From assembly GCA_030642545.1 (NCBI GenBank), contig DAOWNP010000107.1, positions 1 through 7,826 on the forward strand: a stretch of 7,826 nt of DNA, in the 5' to 3' direction. The position numbers and the translations under genes are program-made. The notes beneath the pieces were generated by a model. The model made no database searches, was not told the DNA's origin, and worked only from the letters and a program-made list of their open reading frames with translations. This stretch comes from Desulfobacteraceae bacterium. Lineage in GTDB: Bacteria; Desulfobacterota; Desulfobacteria; Desulfobacterales; DAOWNP01. Numbering within the stretch: position 1 is the stretch's first letter; every line of letters starts with the position of its first letter. Below are positions 1-6,213 of the stretch, piece by piece.

Positions 1-158
1 ATCATAATGGCTCGGATGGCAAAAGACTTGAGGCTTTATCCCCTTTTGTTCAGAGAATGGGACAGATAAACCAGAAACCAGCCGTCTATATTTGCAAACA
101 GTATGCCTGCCAGATTCCTGTAACAGAAGTGGACAGGTTAGACTTACTGCTGCATTGA
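1..158 (+). CDS. C-terminal end of a YyaL-like thioredoxin-domain (DUF255) protein, 5' truncated
   Basis: The window opens inside a gene. Reading from base 3 gives 51 codons ending at TGA 156-158. The end of the peptide contains KPAVYICKQYACQIPVTE, which resembles the extreme C-terminus of the YyaL/SPATA20 family (DUF255: an N-terminal thioredoxin-like domain and a long six-hairpin glycosidase-like domain), where a 'YVCxNxxCxxPxTD' tail is usual. The family is about 600-700 residues long, so more than nine tenths of this gene lies upstream of the window. Its biochemical role is not settled. The reading frame is certain; the family name rests on this short tail, so confidence is moderate. The gene is co-directional with msrBA, whose start follows after about 120 bp. 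Confidence 0.7.
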   Translation, partial: HNGSDGKRLEALSPFVQRMGQINQKPAVYICKQYACQIPVTEVDRLDLLLH

Positions 159-276
159 GTTCACTTCTGAATATCGTGCATATAAAGAGGATAAAAAAAT
201 TCAAAATATTTTGATGGGGTTTTTAATATTAAATTTTACAGTTATTACATGTTGTAAAAAGATGGATGAAGATATC

Positions 277-1215
277 ATGAGCAAAGAAGAATTAAAAGCA
301 ACGTTGACTCAATTGCAATACAGGGTAACTCAGGAAAATTGTACTGAAGTGCCTTTTCAAAATGAATATTGGGATAGTAAAAGACCAGGTATTTATGTCG
401 ATATTATTTCAGGAGAACCTCTTTTCAGCTCGTTAGATAAATTTGTTTCAGGGACAGGATGGCCCAGTTTTACCCGCCCCCTTGCAAAAGATAATATCGT
501 TACTTGTGTTGATAGAAGTCAATTTATGACCAGGACAGAAGTAAGAAGTAAAAAAGCAGATTCCCATCTTGGACATGTTTTTGAAGATGGCCCCAAGCCA
601 GCCGTGTTGAGATATTGTATCAATTCAGCTTCCATGAGGTTTATACCTGTAGAAAATTTTGATAAAGAGGGATATGGTGAATTTAAAAATTTATTTGAAA
701 ATGAAAAGACATATCAGCCTGAGAACAACAAAGAGGAGACCGCAACTTTTGCAGCAGGCTGTTTCTGGGGGGTTGAATCAATATTGAGTACTATAGAGGG
801 TGTACTTGAAACAACCGTGGGCTACACAGGAGGACACCTGCAAAATCCAACTTATGAGATTATCTGTTCAGGCCAAACAGGTCATGCTGAAGCCATCCGT
901 ATAAAGTATGACCCAGGTATAATTTCATATGAAAAGCTGTTGGACTATTTCTGGAGATTACATAATCCAACTACTTTAAACAGGCAAAATTATGATGTAG
1001 GAACCCAGTATAGATCAGCTATCTTTTATCATAATGAATATCAAAGGGTAACAGCTGATAAATCAAAGACGAACTTTGATTTATCAGGGGTATTCAAAAA
1101 TAAAGCAGTAACGGAAATAGTGCCTGCCACGAGCTTTTATAACGCCGAAGCGTATCATCAAGATTATTATAAGAAAAACAATCAACCACTCTGCCATGTT
1201 TTAAGAGATAAATAA
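277..1215 (+). CDS. msrBA: Bifunctional peptide methionine sulfoxide reductase, MsrB-MsrA fusion
   Basis: This enzyme repairs oxidised methionine in proteins. The N-terminal MsrB domain (about residues 5-125) reduces the R-sulfoxide and the C-terminal MsrA domain (about 155-312) reduces the S-sulfoxide. MsrB motifs are SGTGWPSF (58-65), DSHLGHVF (95-102) and the catalytic Cys114 in RYCINSAS. MsrA has the catalytic GCFWG (Cys162), NYDVGTQYRS and a late Cys306 suited to be resolving. The four zinc-binding cysteines of E. coli MsrB are absent (aligned with Asp42, Ser45, Ser91 and Ala94), and the usual resolving Cys in SGCGWPSF is Thr60. Start choice: the frame is open back to a TTG at 211 and ATGs at 214 and 262. 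ATG 277 gives MSKEELK, matching the usual MsrB N-terminus; its Shine-Dalgarno is weak (GAAG at 268-271), so 262 remains possible. No convincing signal peptide is seen, so it is probably cytoplasmic. Confidence 0.95.
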   Translation: MSKEELKATLTQLQYRVTQENCTEVPFQNEYWDSKRPGIYVDIISGEPLFSSLDKFVSGTGWPSFTRPLAKDNIVTCVDRSQFMTRTEVRSKKADSHLGHVFEDGPKPAVLRYCINSASMRFIPVENFDKEGYGEFKNLFENEKTYQPENNKEETATFAAGCFWGVESILSTIEGVLETTVGYTGGHLQNPTYEIICSGQTGHAEAIRIKYDPGIISYEKLLDYFWRLHNPTTLNRQNYDVGTQYRSAIFYHNEYQRVTADKSKTNFDLSGVFKNKAVTEIVPATSFYNAEAYHQDYYKKNNQPLCHVLRDK

Positions 1216-1280
1216 ACCAAAAGTTTCGTCCTCATTCCTGAAATAATACAAATATAATTTACGATATTCTTGTAATAATC

Positions 1281-1312
1281 ATCATACATGATATGTATGA
1301 TTTAAATTTTTT
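1281..1312 (+). terminator. AT-rich hairpin terminator after msrBA
   Basis: A perfect 9-bp stem ATCATACAT (1281-1289) / ATGTATGAT (1293-1301) has a 3-nt loop and is followed by TTAAATTTTTT. It sits 65 bp past the msrBA stop. The stem is weak because it contains only two G-C pairs, so termination may be partial. Confidence 0.5.
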
Positions 1313-1323
1313 AAAAACTTACC

Positions 1324-1345
1324 AAAATATAAAAATTTATATTTT
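1324..1345. repeat. Perfect AT-only inverted repeat
   Basis: The arms AAAATATAAA (1324-1333) and TTTATATTTT (1336-1345) are exact inverse complements with AA between them. All bases are A or T, so chance is a real possibility in this composition. It could also be a protein-binding site, or the tail of the msrBA termination region. Confidence 0.35.
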
Positions 1346-1369
1346 AATCAATACTTTCGCAAAATTAAA

Positions 1370-1452
1370 AAAAACAGAGAAAAACAGTTTTTTCTAATTT
1401 TGTAATATGCTGATTTTATTGTTATTTTAAAAACAGTTTTTTACAAAAACAG
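1370..1452. promoter_or_regulatory. Four AAAAACAG repeats upstream of the BtrH-like gene
   Basis: AAAAACAG occurs at 1370-1377, 1380-1387, 1429-1436 and 1445-1452. The second and third copies extend to identical 14-mers AAAAACAGTTTTTT (1380-1393 and 1429-1442), each nearly self-complementary (AAAAAC-A-GTTTTT) and starting 49 bp apart, between four and five helical turns. This could be a tandem binding site for a regulator or a curved A-tract region. The sequence shows the repeats; regulation is inferred. Confidence 0.4.
1388..1405 (+). repeat. 18-bp repeat, copy 1 (TTTTTTCTAATTTTGTAA)
   Basis: The same 18 bases occur on the same strand at 6469-6486. Copy 1 lies 133 bp before the BtrH-like gene and copy 2 lies 55 bp before the small Cys-rich gene, so both are in + strand leaders. 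The flanks on either side differ. Confidence 0.4.
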
Positions 1453-1538
1453 ACCGAAATGTAAATTGGCGAAGGTGTTGTTAACAAAAGTAAATATTAA
1501 AGTAATGATATGGTTTTATATCAAAAAAAGGGGGAATT

Positions 1539-2513
1539 TTGTTACTTAAAATTAAACACATACCTGGAAAACATTGTGCCAGCACAGGCATGCAAGATAT
1601 AGTAAATTTTCATAATATTAATTTTAGCGAAGCTATGTGTTTTGGTATTGGAGCTGGACTTGGTATTTGGTATATAGACGCTCCAGAGCCTCTATCAAAA
1701 ATGGTACATGTTCGTTCAACAGATATTGAATCGCAATTTTTTACCAGAATAGGTATACCATTTAAATGGGAACAATTTGATGATCCACATGAAAGTGAAA
1801 ATGCTTTATGTTCAAAGATTGATAAAGGCTTTCCTGTACTTATTCAAACAGATATATATCATCTTCCTTATTTTAATACAAAAACACATTTTCCAGGTCA
1901 TGTTATAACTGTGTGGGGATATAATAAAAAAAAAGAAGTTTTTCATATAACAGATACAGAAAAAAAAGAAGTTATTGATGTGGGATTTGAAAATATACGA
2001 GCAGCTCTTTATAATAAAAATGGATTTATAACTTTAAACGGAAATATGTTTCAACCAACAGAGATTATACTTCCTGCTGATTTGGATCAAATAATATTAC
2101 AATCAATAAAATATAACAGCGAGTGCTTAACAGATACAAGCTATGATTTTCAAGGTATTAAAGGCATGGAAAAATGGGAAAATGAAATAAATGACTGGCA
2201 AAAATTAAAGGATTTTAAATGGACAGCAAGATTCACATACCAGATATTAGAAAAACGTGGGACAGGGGGATCAGCATTTCGCCTGTTATATTCTAAGTTT
2301 TTAAAAGAAGCAGCTGAGTTTTTACCACAAATTAAAACAAATAAATTAGATACTCAAATGATAAATATTGCATTAGAGTGGGAAAAACTTGCTATGGCTT
2401 TAAAAAAAGCATCTGAAGTGGATACGCCTGATATCGCTTATATTAAAAAGTGTATAAATACTGTAAAAAATTCTGAATTTATTTATCACAATACTGTTTT
2501 ATCAACTCTGTAA
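1539..2513 (+). CDS. BtrH N-terminal domain / DUF4872 family protein
   Basis: This 324-residue protein resembles the family of BtrH, the butirosin enzyme that moves a gamma-glutamyl-aminohydroxybutyryl side chain from the carrier protein BtrI to an aminoglycoside. The N-terminal half has the family layout: HCAST near the start with candidate nucleophile Cys13, then FSEAMCFGIGAGLG (29-42), LIQTDIYHLPY (101-111), GHVITVWGY with His121, and ITDTE with Asp139. This is consistent with a papain/C39-like Cys-His-Asp site. The C-terminal half carries KRGTGGSAFRLLYSKFL (239-255), typical of DUF4872. The start is TTG with a GGGGG Shine-Dalgarno (1530-1534) 4 nt upstream. The next ATG (codon 18) would delete Cys13, so TTG is preferred. 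No signal peptide is seen. No carrier protein or other biosynthetic gene is adjacent, so the substrate is unknown; a peptidase or amidase role cannot be excluded. A9 (1926-1934) and A8 (1960-1967) runs lie in the coding sequence. Confidence 0.82.
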   Translation: MLLKIKHIPGKHCASTGMQDIVNFHNINFSEAMCFGIGAGLGIWYIDAPEPLSKMVHVRSTDIESQFFTRIGIPFKWEQFDDPHESENALCSKIDKGFPVLIQTDIYHLPYFNTKTHFPGHVITVWGYNKKKEVFHITDTEKKEVIDVGFENIRAALYNKNGFITLNGNMFQPTEIILPADLDQIILQSIKYNSECLTDTSYDFQGIKGMEKWENEINDWQKLKDFKWTARFTYQILEKRGTGGSAFRLLYSKFLKEAAEFLPQIKTNKLDTQMINIALEWEKLAMALKKASEVDTPDIAYIKKCINTVKNSEFIYHNTVLSTL

Positions 2514-2515
2514 TA

Positions 2516-2554
2516 AGGAATGTGGAAGTTATTTCATCCACGTTCCTAAGTTTT
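2516..2554 (+). terminator. Strong hairpin between convergent genes
   Basis: An 11-bp stem AGGAATGTGGA (2516-2526) / TCCACGTTCCT (2537-2547), with one G-U wobble, has a 10-nt loop and is followed by AAGTTTT. It begins 2 bp past the stop of the BtrH-like gene and overlaps the end of the opposing hydrolase, so it probably serves both transcripts. The U-tract is better on the + strand. Confidence 0.75.
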
Positions 2555-3353
2555 ATATTCCACTATCTATAAAATTTTTTATTGCACAAAGATACTTATC
2601 CATACCTTTAAAAAAAATATCACCATGTCCAGCACCTTTTATTTTAACAAGTTTTTTATTTAAAGAGCTTGCTGAATTAAAGAGTTTTTGTCCATCACTA
2701 AAAGGTATAAGGGTGTCTTCTTCTGCATGAATAATTAATACCGGTTTTTTTATTTTTTTTATTTTCCCATAATTTTCTCTTTTTTCATCTTCTTTATAAT
2801 TTAAAAAAGAGATGTCTGCCCCAAGAAATTTTAAAAGAGGTATCATTGATGCAAAACCGCTCTCTACTATCAAACCGGATATTTTCTTTTCATATGAACA
2901 GGCAATCTCTATAGCTGATGCACTGCCAAGCGATCTTCCCATAACAAAAAGTGTATTGCAGTAATTTTGTTTCTTCAACCAGCCTGTTATATAATTAAAA
3001 ATAGTATGACAATCTTTCATCATATAAAATACAGTAGGATTCCCATCTGATTTACCATACCCCCTAAAATCAACAGACAAAAAATTTATACCATATGCGT
3101 TATACTTATTTGCAATATAATCATACTCTCCGGATATTTCCCCGTTTCCATGGAAAAACAAAATATTTGGAAAAGAAGAACCTGCCATGTAAAATCTACC
3201 GCTTATATTAATATCTTTTTCTACAGGAATTAAAATGTCTCTTGCTATTAAAGAAGTTTTTGATTCATCATTGTCTTTTCTTGGATGAAAAATATAAGAG
3301 AGTATTTCAGGAGTATCTAAGTATGAATAATCTTCAAGCAATAAATCAGTCAT
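2553..3353 (-). CDS. Alpha/beta-fold serine hydrolase
   Basis: This 266-residue protein has a complete alpha/beta-hydrolase core. FFHGNGE (66-72) supplies the oxyanion region, DFRGYGKSDG (95-104) follows strand 4, and GRSLGS (139-144) is the nucleophile elbow with Ser141. HAEEDTLIP carries the acid Asp213, and GAGHGD carries His243. The layout resembles the ABHD17/BEM46-like and YsgA-like serine hydrolases; the substrate (ester, thioester or peptide) cannot be told. No signal peptide or membrane segment is seen, so it is probably cytoplasmic. Start ATG 3351-3353 is preceded by AAAGAGG with 5 nt spacing. It has its own promoter (3409-3437) and is separated from the upstream dehydrogenase by a hairpin, so it is probably a single-gene unit. 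It converges on the BtrH-like gene with 39 bp between stop codons. Confidence 0.88.
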   Translation of the reverse strand: MTDLLLEDYSYLDTPEILSYIFHPRKDNDESKTSLIARDILIPVEKDINISGRFYMAGSSFPNILFFHGNGEISGEYDYIANKYNAYGINFLSVDFRGYGKSDGNPTVFYMMKDCHTIFNYITGWLKKQNYCNTLFVMGRSLGSASAIEIACSYEKKISGLIVESGFASMIPLLKFLGADISFLNYKEDEKRENYGKIKKIKKPVLIIHAEEDTLIPFSDGQKLFNSASSLNKKLVKIKGAGHGDIFFKGMDKYLCAIKNFIDSGI

Positions 3354-3408
3354 ATGAACCTCTTTTTAAATATATATTTTTATTATTTTATAGATTGTTA
3401 AAAAATTT

Positions 3409-3437
3409 ATTATAACCTTGCAATTAGAATTTGTCCA
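3409..3437 (-). promoter_or_regulatory. Sigma-70-type promoter of the hydrolase gene
   Basis: Read on the - strand, the -35 box TGGACA (3437-3432, 5/6) is separated by 17 bp from a perfect -10 box TATAAT (3414-3409). The predicted leader is about 50 nt, ending in the AAAGAGG ribosome site. This is the best promoter in the window. Confidence 0.75.
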
Positions 3438-3449
3438 AAATATTTTGGA
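3434..3449. promoter_or_regulatory. 16-bp perfect palindrome overlapping the hydrolase -35 box
   Basis: TCCAAAATATTTTGGA is exactly self-complementary, with no spacer. It covers four bases of the -35 hexamer and extends upstream. That position suits an operator at which a dimeric regulator would block polymerase. The regulator is unknown. Confidence 0.5.
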
Positions 3450-3516
3450 AAAAAGTTAGGAAAGATGAGTTGTTTTACTTTAAGCTTTTTAGGAAGGAAG
3501 TTTGCTTAGGACAGAC

Positions 3517-3540
3517 TGGCGGACAAAAAAATGTCCGCCA
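3517..3540 (-). terminator. GC-rich hairpin downstream of the dehydrogenase operon
   Basis: A perfect 9-bp stem TGGCGGACA (3517-3525) / TGTCCGCCA (3532-3540) has a 6-nt loop, beginning 6 bp past the stop at 3547. On the - strand no U-tract follows, whereas on the + strand TAATTTTTAT follows. It may act as a 3' stabiliser, a Rho-assisted terminator, or a block to transcription in the opposite direction. It is markedly GC-rich against its surroundings. Confidence 0.65.
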
Positions 3541-3546
3541 TAATTT

Positions 3547-4710
3547 TTATGAATATACTTCTTTAAATGCAGGTGAATGAAATTGCAGTTCATCTGCAAT
3601 TTTCTCTTTATGAAAATGAACATCACCCATATCAAAGAGTAGTGATCTGGTACGTAAATGGTAAAGTCCTATATCCATCTCTTCTGTCCACCCTATAGCT
3701 CCATGTAAAACTATGGAATGATAACAAAGATCATGATAAATTTTATTTGCTGAAGCTTTTGCCATTGAGTTTAGCCTTGCCGATGAATTACCAGTACTAA
3801 TTTCACATGCTGCTTTACGAACCAGAAATTTTAATCCTTCTATTCTCCCCATAAAATCAACTAATCTATGCTGGATCGCCTGAAACGATGCTATGGATCT
3901 GTTAAACTGTTTTCTCTCTTTTGTGTAGTTTACAATAATATCAAAAACTGCCTGGCACCCCCCTGACATTTCAGCTGCTTTTAATACTGAAGCCTGTTGG
4001 AAAATATAGTCAACAATTTCCCATCCTTTATCTTTTGTTCCCAAAATATTTTCTTTGGGAACTTTTACATCCTTAAAAACTATTTCGCAGCGGCAATCTT
4101 TTGCAGCAGTGGGTATAACCTCTATATTTATTCCTTTTGTTTTCGCATCAACCATAAACAAGGTTATACCATGATTGGCATCTTTTCCTTTTTGAGTTCT
4201 TGCTACAACCAATATCTGCTTTGCTGAATTTGCAAATGGAACAAATAGCTTTGTTCCATTTAAAACATAATTATCTCCTGATAAATCTGCTGTAAGTTCA
4301 ATCTCATTGCTATAATTATTTGCTTTTTTTTCTGTTTGGGCAAGCGTCCAGATATGACCTTTTTCAATTATTTTTGGTAATATTGCTTTTTTTTGCTCAT
4401 CTGTACCGAATTTTACGATTGGAATTCCACAAAGAGCAACTGTGGTAAAAAAAGGGCAGGGTGTAATATTTCTTCCTAACTCTTCCATGAAAATCATAAG
4501 ATCTAAAAATTCACCTTCAGTGCCACCATATTCTTCAGGAAATATTAAGCCAAGATATCCTAATTTTACCAGTTTTTTCCACATTTTTGAATCAAACCCT
4601 GACTTAGTCTCTTTTAGTTCTCTTACTTTATCTTTTGGACACTCTTTTGTAAAAAATTCTCTAACTGATTTTTGTATTAATTTTTGTTCTACACCTAAGG
4701 AAAAATCCAT
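3547..4710 (-). CDS. Acyl-CoA dehydrogenase, small-subunit (PimD/FadE-like) type
   Basis: This 387-residue FAD flavoprotein subunit is inferred to help introduce an alpha,beta double bond into a CoA thioester, passing electrons to ETF. The N-terminal helical domain (MDFSLGVEQK...) is followed by the beta domain with AQTEKKANNYSNEIELTA (124-141), a degenerate form of the usual TEPxxGSD loop. The C-terminal helical domain carries ERKQFNRSIASFQAIQHRL (265-283), the FAD/dimer-contact signature, and LHGAIGWTEE (335-344). Glu344 aligns with the Glu376-type base of medium-chain dehydrogenase. The isovaleryl-type position in IFQQASVL (237-243) has no Glu. The C-terminus lacks the GTSEIQR tail. The nearest named types are pimeloyl-CoA dehydrogenase small subunit and mycobacterial FadE partners. 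Start ATG is preceded by a perfect AGGAGG (4722-4717) with 6 nt spacing. It lies 131 bp downstream of its partner gene and is probably co-transcribed with it. Confidence 0.9.
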   Translation of the reverse strand: MDFSLGVEQKLIQKSVREFFTKECPKDKVRELKETKSGFDSKMWKKLVKLGYLGLIFPEEYGGTEGEFLDLMIFMEELGRNITPCPFFTTVALCGIPIVKFGTDEQKKAILPKIIEKGHIWTLAQTEKKANNYSNEIELTADLSGDNYVLNGTKLFVPFANSAKQILVVARTQKGKDANHGITLFMVDAKTKGINIEVIPTAAKDCRCEIVFKDVKVPKENILGTKDKGWEIVDYIFQQASVLKAAEMSGGCQAVFDIIVNYTKERKQFNRSIASFQAIQHRLVDFMGRIEGLKFLVRKAACEISTGNSSARLNSMAKASANKIYHDLCYHSIVLHGAIGWTEEMDIGLYHLRTRSLLFDMGDVHFHKEKIADELQFHSPAFKEVYS

Positions 4711-4732
4711 TTAACGCCTCCTTTTATAGATT

Positions 4733-4836
4733 GTCACATAATTATCCGATTTTAAAAATTGGCACAAGGCTCAAGAGAGGAGATAATACTAATCGTATAT
4801 CTCCGACCGATAACGCAGTGAAATTATTTATGTGAC
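4733..4836. repeat. Inverted-repeat-bounded segment between the two dehydrogenase genes
   Basis: Arms GTCACATAA (4733-4741) and TTATGTGAC (4828-4836) bound a 104-bp segment that fills most of the 131-bp gap. Inside are a hairpin GGAGATA(A)TAC / GTATATCTCC (4779-4789 / 4795-4804, one bulged A) and a near-palindrome (4746-4762, arms CCGATTTT / AAAATTGG with one G-U pair). It may be a folded RNA spacer setting the ratio of the two subunits, or a small non-coding mobile element. No clear promoter lies inside. Confidence 0.45.
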
Positions 4837-4841
4837 GGTCT

Positions 4842-6038
4842 TTAGTAAGATCTTGGCAGTTGAAGTCCAAAATTAGCTATAATATTTCTCTGAGTGTCTG
4901 TTGTTCCAGCAGCTATTGCCAGTCCAATACAATAATAATACACATGTTCAACACTTCCTTTTAGTTTTGACCATCTTGGATCTTTATTCATAATATCCAT
5001 TTGGGAATATACACCCAAAATATCAGAGCCTACCCGGCTTACTTTTTCCAGTAATTGATCACAAAGAGCCTTGTCTCTTGAAGGTTCATAAATTACTATT
5101 TTTTTCTGATCTTCTTTCCATGCAGATTCAAATGATAATATTTGCAGGGTTTCTATATCTATAGCGAGATCAGCAAGACTTTGACGAACAAAAGGATCAT
5201 CTATTCTGTCTGTCTCTTTTGCATATTCAACAAGTTCGTCTAAAATTCTTACACAAGCTCCACCAGCAGAAAGAGCCAGCCCTCTTTCAAATGAAAGAGC
5301 AGTCATAAGCTGGGACCAGCCATTATTTTCAACTCCCACAAGATTCTCAACAGGAACTTTTACATCATCAAAAAACAATTCATTAAAGACATGCCCCCCC
5401 ATAAAATTTTTTAGAGGATTTAAAGTTAACCCTTTGCTTTTCATATCTACAATTATAAGGCTTAACCCCTGATGTTTTTTTTCTGTATTTTGTTGTGTTC
5501 TGCATGCAAGCCAGATGTATCTCGCTTTATGAGCACAACTTGTCCAAACTTTTTGACCATTTATAATATAATTATCACCGACTCTTTTTGCAGTGGTTTG
5601 AAGGCTTGCCAGATCACTGCCGGAATCAGGTTCGCTATATCCTGTACACCACACTCCGTCAGGATCGCCAGCTGCTATAAGTGGAATATATTTTTCCTGC
5701 TGCTCTTTAGTACCAAACAGCATAAGTGAAGGTCCTACCCATGCGGTTCCACTAACACCCATTCCTATTCCGGGAATGCCCCAATACCCAGCCTCCTGAG
5801 CAAAAACAACTTTTTGCCATGTTGATGCTCCCATTCCTCCATATTCTTTTGGCCATGAAATTGTAAGCCATTTTTTTTTTGCAAGTTTTTGTGCTATTGA
5901 CATGGCAAAAGCCCAGTTTTCATCAGTATGTTCTTCTTCAAACATATTACCTATAAAGCCTTTTGGTAAATTTTCTTTTACAAATTCCCTGATTTCAAGC
6001 CTAAACTGTTCTTCCTTTTCGCCAAATTGAAAATCCAT
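4842..6038 (-). CDS. Acyl-CoA dehydrogenase, large-subunit (PimC/FadE-like) type
   Basis: This 398-residue acyl-CoA dehydrogenase has all three family domains. It carries SWPKEYGG (61-68), the FAD/substrate loop WCTGYSEPDSGSD (130-142), NGQKVWTS (160-167) and GGHVFNELFFDDVKVP (214-229). ALSFERG (247-253) places Glu251 where isovaleryl-CoA dehydrogenase and catalytic subunits of heterotetrameric FadE enzymes have their base. DDPFVRQSLADL (280-291) and the C-terminal AAGTTDTQRNIIA (376-388, a variant of GTSEIQRNIIA) complete the fold. Start choice: the frame opens at 6065, but ATG 6036-6038 has AAGGAG (6049-6044) with 5 nt spacing and gives the family-typical MDFQFGEKEEQF. It is first in the - strand pair, ahead of the small-subunit-type gene, the same order as pimC-pimD. 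The chain probably supplies the catalytic base of a two-subunit enzyme; substrate unknown. An A10 run on the coding strand (5880-5871) encodes Lys-Lys-Lys near residue 56. Confidence 0.92.
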   Translation of the reverse strand: MDFQFGEKEEQFRLEIREFVKENLPKGFIGNMFEEEHTDENWAFAMSIAQKLAKKKWLTISWPKEYGGMGASTWQKVVFAQEAGYWGIPGIGMGVSGTAWVGPSLMLFGTKEQQEKYIPLIAAGDPDGVWCTGYSEPDSGSDLASLQTTAKRVGDNYIINGQKVWTSCAHKARYIWLACRTQQNTEKKHQGLSLIIVDMKSKGLTLNPLKNFMGGHVFNELFFDDVKVPVENLVGVENNGWSQLMTALSFERGLALSAGGACVRILDELVEYAKETDRIDDPFVRQSLADLAIDIETLQILSFESAWKEDQKKIVIYEPSRDKALCDQLLEKVSRVGSDILGVYSQMDIMNKDPRWSKLKGSVEHVYYYCIGLAIAAGTTDTQRNIIANFGLQLPRSY

Positions 6039-6213
6039 AAATTCTCCTTCATGATTATGGGTCAAAATTATAAATTACAGATATAAGAAACACTGCATTC
6101 TTATGAAACATCAGAAAACAAAGCCAATAGTTCAATAATAAAGCAAAAGCTCTGGTAGATAAGGAACGATTTATAATTGTTAAGATTGTTTTAATCGTAA
6201 ATCAAGATTTGCG

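Larger units (their letters stand above)
1216..1538. other. 323-bp gene-free AT-rich intergenic region
   Basis: No credible gene is present on either strand. The stretch contains, in order: a hairpin plus T-rich tail after msrBA (1281-1312), an AT-only inverted repeat (1324-1345), four AAAAACAG copies (1370-1452), an 18-mer repeated at 6469-6486, the 10-bp palindrome TTGTTAACAA (1478-1487), a weak hairpin TGATAT/ATATCA (1506-1523) and the Shine-Dalgarno of the next gene. A possible promoter is TTGTAA (1400-1405), 17 bp, TATTTT (1423-1428), only 4/6 in each box, lying between the AAAAACAG copies. Confidence 0.6.

Noticed and set aside
214..276. An N-terminal extension of MsrBA (MGFLILNFTVITCC) could be a signal peptide or lipobox.
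   Set aside because: It lacks a positively charged n-region, has no ribosome site at a suitable distance, and a 7-bp dyad (234-240/253-259) overlaps it. The conserved domain starts properly at 277.
3997..4714. Open frames at 3997-4227 and 4442-4714 on the + strand.
   Set aside because: They lie wholly within or antisense to the well-supported dehydrogenase gene, have no ribosome sites, and encode low-complexity Phe/Ser/Asn-rich sequence typical of shadow frames.
5472..5729. Open frame on the + strand inside the large dehydrogenase gene.
   Set aside because: It is antisense to conserved FAD-loop codons and shows no recognisable protein features.
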